A DNA stretch of 64,000 bases from Jatrophihabitans_A sp035248685 (GTDB lineage: Bacteria; Actinomycetota; Actinomycetes; Mycobacteriales; Jatrophihabitantaceae): assembly GCA_035248685.1 (NCBI GenBank), contig DATFHF010000064.1, positions 49,612 through 113,611 on the forward strand. Reading direction: 5' to 3'. Of this stretch, positions 32,047 through 38,560 are shown piece after piece. The translations under genes and the position numbers were made by a program. Below the pieces are notes generated by a model that had not been told where the DNA came from, did not search any database, and saw only the letters and a program-made list of their open reading frames with translations. The first letter of the stretch is position 1, and each line of letters starts with the position of its first letter.

Positions 32047-33735
32047 TTAGTTCATCCGGGAAAGTTGGCCGGCCGGCAGCGGGGCCAGGGTCGTGCTGCT
32101 GAGCGTCACCGAGGCATCCGGATGCACGGTGGTGGTGTCCACGGTGACCTCGCCGGTCTGCCGGTCGATGCTCAGCACCAGGAACGGCGCGTTGTTGCGC
32201 GGGGTGGACAGTCCGCCGAGGCCGTCGTCGGCGCCGTGGCCGCCGGTGCTGCCCAGCGATAGCCGGCGCACCACGCCGTTCGGCGTGCTCACGTTCTCGG
32301 GGGGTTGGCCGGTGTAGTCGTGACCGCCGATCACCAGCGGCACGCAGCCGGACTCGATCAGCGGCTCGAGCTGTTCCTTGTCGTGGGTGAAGACGCCGAA
32401 GGGTTGCTGGCGGCAGCCGGTGCTACGCAGATCGGCAGCCACCGTGCCGGTGGTGACTTTGGGGTCAATCAGCTTGGCGGCCTCGCCGAAGTTGACGATG
32501 TACGGGCTGTTCACCCCGATGAACCGCAGGCCGGCGATCTTCTGCACCTGGCCGTCGGCAATGGTGATGTGCAGCTTCTTGGCGTAGGCCGCGACCGCGG
32601 GTGTGTCGTGCCGGCCGAGCGAGCTGAACACCGGGATGTCGCCGGCGTACTGGGTGAGCACCCCCACCGTGTAGCTCTTCAGGTACGACAGGTAGGCCTC
32701 CTGGCTGGTGCCGGTGGCCGTCAGGTCGCCGAGGTTGATGATGGCGTCGGCGTGCAGCCACTGGGCGGCGATGCCTACCGTGCGAGCCATGCCGCTGGTG
32801 CCCTGAAGGTCATCCAGCACCACCAGCCGGACCAGGTGCTTGTCGGCGACTGGGCTGCTGGTGCCGTAGCGGGTTTCGTACTGGCTGATCAGGTTGCCGG
32901 CGACCTGGTCGTAGAAGCGCCGCTCGGTCTTGCCGAGCGAGTCGACGCTGGTGGCGGCCTGCCGGATCAGGTAGGTGAACGGCCCGGTCAGCTGCCAGCC
33001 GGACAGGAAGGTGCCGGCTAGTTGCTGGTCGGCAACGATCGGGCCGTGTCGATCCGACAGCGGGGACAGCGCGTAGCCGGCCGGCAATACGAGCACCAGG
33101 GCCAACCCGGCGGCGACTGCGCGGGCGAACCTGCCTTCCACCCGCAGCAACGGCCCGATCGCCCGGGCGCCGGCCGGCGCCAGCTGCTGCAAGCCGCGGC
33201 GGCGGAACTTCAGCCACCAGTAGCCGAGGATTTCCAGCATCGCCACCAGGTAGGCGGTACCGAACCCGACACAGCCGTAGTACCGGACCACGGACGCGGT
33301 CAGCCGGTGCAGCTCCGCCCGCTGGGCCTGCGGGTCGGCGAACAGGTGCCCCAGCACGTCGATGGTCTGCGGGTCGAGTGCGCCCTTGGCGTCGAACAGG
33401 GTCAGATCGACGTCGCTGGGACGGATGACCAACCCGATGTGCTTGCCGAGCACCGTGGGGCTCGGGCTACGCAGGCCACCGAGCAGCGCGGAGTCGATCT
33501 CGTTGCTGTTCTGGCCGATTCGGACGCTGATCTCGGCGTTCAGCCCGTCCAAACCGACGTCGGTGACCCGAGCCGGCGGGGCCAGCTGGATGGCCGAAAT
33601 CCCGGCCAGCAGCGGCAGCAACACCAGGGCCAGCACGACCGCCAGATTGCGGGCCGTCAGCCGACCGGGTGCCGGTACCCTCAGCCGCGCCGCCGTCCCG
33701 AACATGAGTCGGCGGCCGCGGCGAGGGTTACGCAT
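32047..33735 (-). CDS. membrane-anchored metallophosphoesterase-like protein, 562 aa
   Basis: Three membrane helices (about residues 25-47, 170-190 and 222-242) are followed by a calcineurin-like phosphoesterase domain (about 320-560), probably extracytoplasmic. Family motifs are visible but altered: the expected DxH appears as LVVLDDLQG, GDxxxxG is INLGDLTATG, the GNHD motif reads LGRHDT with Arg for Asn, and GHxH reads IGGHDYTG. Several metal ligands are therefore replaced, so activity is doubtful or uses another ligand set. ATG 33735 has no ribosome binding site, but TAGAAT lies seven bases before it, which would fit a leaderless message. Conserved type of actinobacterial membrane protein; role unknown. 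Confidence 0.8.
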   Translation of the reverse strand: MRNPRRGRRLMFGTAARLRVPAPGRLTARNLAVVLALVLLPLLAGISAIQLAPPARVTDVGLDGLNAEISVRIGQNSNEIDSALLGGLRSPSPTVLGKHIGLVIRPSDVDLTLFDAKGALDPQTIDVLGHLFADPQAQRAELHRLTASVVRYYGCVGFGTAYLVAMLEILGYWWLKFRRRGLQQLAPAGARAIGPLLRVEGRFARAVAAGLALVLVLPAGYALSPLSDRHGPIVADQQLAGTFLSGWQLTGPFTYLIRQAATSVDSLGKTERRFYDQVAGNLISQYETRYGTSSPVADKHLVRLVVLDDLQGTSGMARTVGIAAQWLHADAIINLGDLTATGTSQEAYLSYLKSYTVGVLTQYAGDIPVFSSLGRHDTPAVAAYAKKLHITIADGQVQKIAGLRFIGVNSPYIVNFGEAAKLIDPKVTTGTVAADLRSTGCRQQPFGVFTHDKEQLEPLIESGCVPLVIGGHDYTGQPPENVSTPNGVVRRLSLGSTGGHGADDGLGGLSTPRNNAPFLVLSIDRQTGEVTVDTTTVHPDASVTLSSTTLAPLPAGQLSRMN

Positions 33736-33760
33736 TCGGTCAATTCTACCGAAAGGCTGG

Positions 33761-34519
33761 CTAGCCCTGGTCTTTCCTGCGTGCTGCCCGCTCTTCGGCC
33801 TCCGCGGCATCCAGCTGCGCGGCCCGTTCCGGGGTCGGCGCGTCGCCACCGAGTCGGGCCGGCAGGAAGACCCGGTCCGGCCCGGTCAGCGGCGGGTACT
33901 CGGCCTGCGCCTGATGCAGCAGGGCGGTCATCTCGGCCCGCAGCTGCTCGGCGACCCGGTCGGCGTCCTCGCGCCGGCCGGCGGCCAGCGGGCGGCCCAC
34001 GCTCAGCATGATCGGAATGCCGCTTCGTCCCAACCGCTTGGGGTGGTCCTTGGTCCAGATCCGCTGCGAGCCCCAGACCACGGTGGGCAGGATCGGCACG
34101 TCGGCGGCGGCGGCCATCCGGACCACGCCGGCCTTGAACTCCTTCAGCTCGAACGACCGCGAGATGGTCGCCTCCGGAAACACCCCGACGATCTCGCCGT
34201 TCTTCAACGCGGTGACGGCCGCTCGGAACGAGCTGGCGCCGGCCTGCCGGTCGACCGGTATGTGGTGCATGCCGCGCATCAACGGGCCGCTGATCCGGTG
34301 CCGGAACACCTCGTCCTTGGCCATGAATCGGACCAGCCGCCCGGACGGTCGGGCGGTCAGCCCGGCATAGGCGAAGTCCAGGTAGCCGATGTGGTTGATG
34401 GCCATCACCGCCCCACCGGTACGCGGCACGTTCTCGGCCCCGTGCACCGTGAACCGCAGCCCCTGGAAGGCGAACCAGAGCTTCGCGACGGCGATGACAG
34501 GCGTGTACACCGGCTCCAT
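33761..34519 (-). CDS. 1-acyl-sn-glycerol-3-phosphate acyltransferase (PlsC-like), 252 aa
   Basis: Phospholipid-synthesis acyltransferase at the inner face of the membrane. The block I motif NHxxxxD is INHIGYLD (residues about 43-50), block II is around AKDEVFRH, and block III reads VFPEATISRS, where FPEG is usual and Ala replaces Gly. The chain lacks long membrane helices beyond the amphipathic N-terminus (VYTPVIAVAKLWFAFQGLRF). The C-terminal 60 residues are charged and Ala-rich. ATG 34519 is 72 bases from the divergent coxD start. It precedes the metallophosphoesterase gene on the same strand by 25 bases. Confidence 0.9.
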   Translation of the reverse strand: MEPVYTPVIAVAKLWFAFQGLRFTVHGAENVPRTGGAVMAINHIGYLDFAYAGLTARPSGRLVRFMAKDEVFRHRISGPLMRGMHHIPVDRQAGASSFRAAVTALKNGEIVGVFPEATISRSFELKEFKAGVVRMAAAADVPILPTVVWGSQRIWTKDHPKRLGRSGIPIMLSVGRPLAAGRREDADRVAEQLRAEMTALLHQAQAEYPPLTGPDRVFLPARLGGDAPTPERAAQLDAAEAEERAARRKDQG

Positions 34520-34591
34520 GCGTTGCACCGTAGCGCCGCCGGCTGGCGACCGGCATGGCGCGGGCCCGGGGGTGCGGGCCATCCTGGTGTG

Positions 34592-35485
34592 ATGGCAACC
34601 GTTGACTTGGACTCCACCGACCCCACGGAGCTCGCCGACGCGCTGCGCGAAACCGGGTACCTGCCCGACGACGGGCTGGCCACCGCCTGCTTCCTCGCGC
34701 TGAAGATGCACCGGCCGCTGTTCCTGGAAGGCGACGCCGGGGTCGGCAAGACCAGCCTGGCGCACGCGCTGGCCGAGATCACCGGTGCCGAGTTGGTGCG
34801 GTTGCAGTGCTATGAGGGCATCGATGCCGCCCAGGCGCTCTACGACTGGGATTTCACCCGCCAGATCCTGCACCTGCGGGCCGCCGAGGCCGCCGGCCAG
34901 GCCGGCTCGGCGAACACCGACGAGCTGGAGAAGTCCCTGTACGGCAGGCAGTACCTGGTCGCCCGGCCGATCCTGCGGGCGCTCGAGCACAGCCCGTCGG
35001 TGCTGCTGGTCGACGAAATCGACCGCGCCGACGACGAGTTCGAGGCATTCCTGCTGGAGGTGCTGGCCGACAACGCGGTCACCATCCCCGAGCTCGGCAC
35101 CATCCGGGCCGACCAGCCGCCGCTGGTGGTGCTCACCTCCAACCGCACCCGAGAGGTGCACGACGCGCTCAAACGGCGCTGCCTCTACCACTGGGTGGCG
35201 CACCCGTCCTTCGACCGCGAAGTGGCGATCCTGCGCCGGCGGCTGCCGCAGATCACCGAGCTGCTGGCCCGGGAGGTGGCCGGGGCGGTCCGTCGGATGC
35301 GGGAGGCCGACCTGCTCAAGCCGCCCGGGGTGGCCGAGTCGCTGGACTGGGCACAGGCCCTGCACCTGCTCGGCGCCCAGCGGCTGGACCGGGAGCTGGC
35401 CGCGGCCACCCTCGGTGCCGTCCTGAAGTACCAGGAGGACGCCGCCCGAATCCGGGACACGGTGCTGGCCGAGTTGGTCGGATGA
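34592..35485 (+). CDS. coxD: CoxD-like MoxR-family AAA+ ATPase, 297 aa
   Basis: AAA+ ATPase of the MoxR branch, first gene of a molybdenum hydroxylase cluster. Walker A is LEGDAGVGKTSLA (about residues 47-59) and Walker B is VLLVDEIDRADDEFEAFLLE; sensor 1 is VLTSNRTRE. In the cox system the CoxD chaperone ATPase works with the VWA protein CoxE to mature the active site of CO dehydrogenase; form II clusters carry the same pair. Here the gene is separated from the VWA partner by 246 bases full of repeats. ATG 34592 gives the usual family length. Confidence 0.88.
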   Translation: MATVDLDSTDPTELADALRETGYLPDDGLATACFLALKMHRPLFLEGDAGVGKTSLAHALAEITGAELVRLQCYEGIDAAQALYDWDFTRQILHLRAAEAAGQAGSANTDELEKSLYGRQYLVARPILRALEHSPSVLLVDEIDRADDEFEAFLLEVLADNAVTIPELGTIRADQPPLVVLTSNRTREVHDALKRRCLYHWVAHPSFDREVAILRRRLPQITELLAREVAGAVRRMREADLLKPPGVAESLDWAQALHLLGAQRLDRELAAATLGAVLKYQEDAARIRDTVLAELVG

Positions 35486-35519
35486 GCTCGCCAGGAGCGT
35501 GGCCAGGCGGGCCTCGGCG

Positions 35520-35569
35520 CGATCTTCATAGCCGCCGGTCGCCATGGCGGCCAGAAATTATGAAGATCG
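35520..35569. repeat. nested inverted repeat between coxD and coxE
   Basis: Outer arms CGATCTTCATA (35520-35530) and TATGAAGATCG (35559-35569) are perfect 11-bp complements, and directly inside them GCCGCC (35531-35536) can pair with GGCGGC (35546-35551). The left arm begins 34 bases after the coxD stop. It could form a long hairpin that reduces read-through or protects the coxD mRNA end. A related right arm occurs downstream of glpD. Confidence 0.65.
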
Positions 35570-35603
35570 GCTGCCGGCAAGACCAGGGCGGAGAGGTCGG
35601 CCG

Positions 35604-35693
35604 CGAGTGGGCAATTGCAGCACGAGTGGGCGGTTGCAAGCGCCCACTCGACGCGCAAAACGCCCACTCGCGATCGCGGTCAGCCGAGTGGGC
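35604..35693. repeat. array of five CGAGTGGGC 9-mers in both orientations
   Basis: The 9-mer CGAGTGGGC occurs at 35604, 35623 and 35685, and its complement GCCCACTCG at 35642 and 35662. The first four starts are 19, 19 and 20 bases apart, the fifth 23. Copies 2 and 3 form a 10-bp stem with an 8-base loop. The array fills most of the coxD-coxE spacer. It may be a protein-binding array, a transcript-processing hairpin cluster, or a dispersed repeat. Confidence 0.7.
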
Positions 35694-35699
35694 TGGCCG

Positions 35700-35724
35700 G
35701 ATGAGCGCTCGCGCGAAGAGCAGG
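35700..35724 (+). repeat. 25-bp dispersed repeat in front of coxE (copy 1)
   Basis: An exact 25-base match to the sequence on the minus strand at 46712-46688, upstream of the DUF5709 gene. It begins GATGAGCGCTCGCGC and ends with AGCAGG, the likely ribosome binding site seven bases before the coxE ATG. Its presence before two unrelated genes suggests a copied translation-initiation module. Confidence 0.7.
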
Positions 35725-35731
35725 TAATTTC

Positions 35732-36838
35732 ATGAGCGATTTCGCCGACGTGGTGGTGGGATTCGCCCGCACGCTGCGGCATGCCGGGGTACCGGCCGGG
35801 CCGGATCGGGTGCAGACCATGCTCGGCGCGCTGGCGCACCTGGACGTGCTCGACCCGAACCAGGTCTACTGGGCCGGTCGGTTGACGCTGTGCGCCGACC
35901 CGCAGGATCTGACCCGCTACGACGCCGCCTTCGCGCTGTACTTCGGCGGCCGGCAGGCCGATCGGGGCCGCACCGCCAGCACGCCACCGCGAGTGCTGCG
36001 AGCCGCGCCGTTCGAGGTGGACGGATCCGGCTCGGCCGAGCAGCCGGCCGACGACCAGCCGAGCTTCGCGGTGCAGGCCAGCCGGCACGAGATCCTTCGG
36101 CACAAGGACGTGACCGCGCTCAGCCCGGCCGAGCGCGAGCAGCTGCGCCGGCTGTTCGGCCTGCTGACACCGCGGATCTCTGCCCGTCGGTCGCAGCGGC
36201 ACGCGCCGGCCAACCGGGGCCGGGTCGACCTGGATCGGACGGTCCGCCGGATGCTGCACGCCGGCGGCGAGCCCGGCCGGTTGGCCTACCGCAGGCGCCG
36301 GAACAAGCCGCGTCGGCTGGTGCTGCTGATCGACGTCTCCGGTTCGATGGCGCCCTACGCCGACATCCTGCTGCGGTTCGCGCACGCGGCGACCCGGGCG
36401 GCCCCGATGAGCACCGAGGTTTTCACCACCGGCACCCGGCTGACCCGGGTCACCCGCGAGCTGCGGCTGCGCGAACCGGACCAGGCGTTGGCGGCGGCCG
36501 GGCGGGCGGTGCCGGACTGGAGCGGTGGCACCCGACTGGGCGAGGGCGTCAAGGCATTCCTGGATCTGTGGGGTCAGCGTGGGCTGGCCCGGGGTGCGGT
36601 GGTGGTGCTCTGCTCCGACGGTTGGGAGCGCGGTGACCCGGCCGAGCTTCAGGCCCAGCTGGGTCGGCTGAGCCGGCTCGCGCACGCGCTGATCTGGGTC
36701 AACCCGCACAAGGGGCGGCCGGGTTTCCAGCCGGTGACCGGCGGCATGCAGGCCGCGATGGCACATGTCGACACGCTGGTCGCCGGGCACAGCTTCGCGG
36801 CGCTGGAGCAGCTGGTGGAGGTGCTTGCCCATGCGTGA
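35732..36838 (+). CDS. coxE: CoxE-like VWA-domain protein, 368 aa
   Basis: Partner of the CoxD ATPase. The C-terminal von Willebrand A domain (about residues 185-360) has the metal-ion-dependent adhesion site DVSGSM in VLLIDVSGSMAPYADILLRF, a Thr in the FTTGTRLTRVT segment, and SGGTRLGEG and CSDGWERGD completing the site. The N-terminal half (FARTLRHAGVPAGPDRVQTM) is typical of the VWA_CoxE family. ATG 35732 follows AGCAGG. The stop overlaps the XdhC start by eight bases, so translation of the two is coupled. It probably forms a ring-shaped maturation machine with CoxD for the molybdenum centre of CoxL. Confidence 0.9.
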   Translation: MSDFADVVVGFARTLRHAGVPAGPDRVQTMLGALAHLDVLDPNQVYWAGRLTLCADPQDLTRYDAAFALYFGGRQADRGRTASTPPRVLRAAPFEVDGSGSAEQPADDQPSFAVQASRHEILRHKDVTALSPAEREQLRRLFGLLTPRISARRSQRHAPANRGRVDLDRTVRRMLHAGGEPGRLAYRRRRNKPRRLVLLIDVSGSMAPYADILLRFAHAATRAAPMSTEVFTTGTRLTRVTRELRLREPDQALAAAGRAVPDWSGGTRLGEGVKAFLDLWGQRGLARGAVVVLCSDGWERGDPAELQAQLGRLSRLAHALIWVNPHKGRPGFQPVTGGMQAAMAHVDTLVAGHSFAALEQLVEVLAHA

Positions 36839-37955
36839 CGTGCTGAACCCGCTGCTGGACTGGTGGCAGTCCGGTGCCGAAACGGCGCTGGCCACCGTGG
36901 TCGCCACCTGGAGTTCGGCACCGCGACAGCCCGGCGCGGCCATGCTGGTCGGCCCGGACGGCACGGTCGCCGGCAGCGTGTCCGGCGGTTGCGTGGAGGG
37001 CGCGGTGTACGAGCTGGGCAGCCGGGTGCGTGCCGGCGAGCCACCGGTGCTGCAGCGCTACGGGGTCACCGACGACGAGGCGTTCTCGGTGGGCCTGACC
37101 TGCGGCGGCATCATCGACATCTTCGTCGAGCCGGTCAGCCGGCAGAGCTTTCCTGAGCTGGGCGACGTACTGGCCGACATCCGAGCCGGCCGGCCGGTCG
37201 CAGTGGCGACCGTGGTGGACGCCCCGGCCGGCTTGCGTGGCCGGCGGCTGGTGGTGCGGCCGGCGCAGGTGCAGGGCAACCTCGGCTCGTCCCGGCTGGA
37301 TGACGCGGTGCGCGATGATGCCCGTGGCCTGCTGGTGCAGGGCCGCACCAGGATGTTGCGCTACGGCGCGGACGGTGAACGCCGGCTGGACGACATCGGG
37401 GTGTTCGTCGCCAGCTACGCGCCCCGTCCTCGGATGATCGTGTTCGGTGCCATTGACTTCGCCTCCGCGGTGGCTCGGGTCGGCTCGTTCCTCGGCTACC
37501 GGGTGACCGTCTGCGATGCCCGGGCGGTGTTCGCGACCGCCAAGCGGTTCCCGGACGCCGATGAGGTGATCGTGCAGTGGCCGCACCGCTACCTGACCGA
37601 GGCGGTGGCCCGCGGCGAGGTGGACGAGCGGACCGTGGTGTGCCTGCTTACCCACGACCCGAAGTTCGACGTGCCGCTGCTGGAGATCGCGCTGCGCACC
37701 CCACTGGGTTACCTGGGCGCGATGGGTTCGCGGCGCACCCATCAGGACCGGTTGGCGCGGCTGCGTGAGCTCGGTTTGACCGAGGACGAGCTGGCCCGGC
37801 TGCACGCGCCGATCGGGCTGGACATCGGCGCCCGGACCCCGGAAGAGACCGCCGTGTCGATCGCGGCCGAGATCATCGCCAGCCGCTGGGGCGGCACCGG
37901 CGCGCAACTGCGCAGCGCGGAGGGGCCGATCCATACCGAAGCCGGCATGCACTGA
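36831..37955 (+). CDS. xdhC: XdhC/CoxF-family molybdenum-cofactor maturation protein, 374 aa
   Basis: Accessory protein that binds molybdenum cofactor and supports its sulfuration before insertion into hydroxylases. The N-terminal XdhC_CoxI domain shows VSGGCVEGAVYELGS (about residues 44-58) and GLTCGGIIDIFVEP; the C-terminal Rossmann-like domain shows MIVFGAIDFASAVARVGSFL and ALRTPLGYLGAMGSRRTHQD, both characteristic. The Rossmann glycine motif is modified (GAIDFA). It overlaps coxE and precedes coxS by 101 bases. Together with CoxD/CoxE it indicates a sulfido-bridged or sulfido-Mo active site in the hydroxylase downstream. Confidence 0.92.
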   Translation: MRDVLNPLLDWWQSGAETALATVVATWSSAPRQPGAAMLVGPDGTVAGSVSGGCVEGAVYELGSRVRAGEPPVLQRYGVTDDEAFSVGLTCGGIIDIFVEPVSRQSFPELGDVLADIRAGRPVAVATVVDAPAGLRGRRLVVRPAQVQGNLGSSRLDDAVRDDARGLLVQGRTRMLRYGADGERRLDDIGVFVASYAPRPRMIVFGAIDFASAVARVGSFLGYRVTVCDARAVFATAKRFPDADEVIVQWPHRYLTEAVARGEVDERTVVCLLTHDPKFDVPLLEIALRTPLGYLGAMGSRRTHQDRLARLRELGLTEDELARLHAPIGLDIGARTPEETAVSIAAEIIASRWGGTGAQLRSAEGPIHTEAGMH

Positions 37956-38056
37956 GGCTGCCTGCCGAATTGCGCCGCGGCTGCGGCTTGCGCGTTCGCC
38001 GGTAACGGGCTTGGCTGGGGTTGTCGGCGCAATCAACGACTGCTGGAGGTCAAGAG

Positions 38057-38560
38057 ATGACCCGGGTCACCGTAACCGTGGACGGAGTTGGTTACACAGA
38101 CGAAGTGGAGCCCCGGCTGCTGCTGGTGCAGTACCTGCGAGAACGACTCGGCAAGGTTGGCACGGTCATCGGCTGCGATACCAGCAACTGCGGTGCGTGC
38201 ACCGTGTTGTTGAACGGCAAGAGCGTCAAGAGCTGCTCGGTGCTGGCGGTGCAGGCCGACGGATCGGACGTGCTCACGGTCGAGGGCCTGGCCGGCGCCG
38301 ACGGCACGCTGCACCCGGTGCAGCAGGCCTTTCACGATCTGCATGCGTTGCAGTGCGGTTTCTGCACGCCCGGCATGATGATGGCGGCCTGCGACCTGTT
38401 GCGGGACAATCCGCACCCGAGTGAGGACGAGGTGCGCGAGGGCATCGAGGGCAACCTCTGCCGGTGCACCGGCTACCAGAACATCGTCGCCGCGGTGCAG
38501 GCGGCCGGCGCCGCAATGGCGTATCGGAACCAGCCGGCGGATGCGGGGGCCGGCACATGA
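38057..38560 (+). CDS. coxS: molybdenum hydroxylase small [2Fe-2S] subunit (CoxS-like), 167 aa
   Basis: Electron-transfer subunit with two [2Fe-2S] clusters. Plant-type ferredoxin domain: C40, C45, C48 and C60 in GCDTSNCGACTVLLNGKSVK followed by SC. Helical [2Fe-2S] domain: C100 and C103 in LQCGFCTPGM, C135 and C137 in NLCRCTGYQN. All eight ligands are present and the length is normal, with a short Ala-rich tail. A perfect GGAGG seven bases before ATG marks a strong initiation site and probably a new translational block. Its stop overlaps the coxL start by four bases (ATGA). Confidence 0.95.
   Translation: MTRVTVTVDGVGYTDEVEPRLLLVQYLRERLGKVGTVIGCDTSNCGACTVLLNGKSVKSCSVLAVQADGSDVLTVEGLAGADGTLHPVQQAFHDLHALQCGFCTPGMMMAACDLLRDNPHPSEDEVREGIEGNLCRCTGYQNIVAAVQAAGAAMAYRNQPADAGAGT

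Noticed and set aside
35604..35693. Repeat array between coxD and coxE considered as a CRISPR array
   Set aside because: The unit is only 9 bases, occurs in both orientations, and spacers are about 10 bases; no cas genes nearby.
34592..36838. MoxR/VWA pair considered as a second envelope-stress moxR operon
   Set aside because: The following XdhC, CoxS, CoxL, CoxM and CoxG genes identify the pair as coxD/coxE; the envelope-type MoxR-DUF58-VWA operon is at 59-62 kb.
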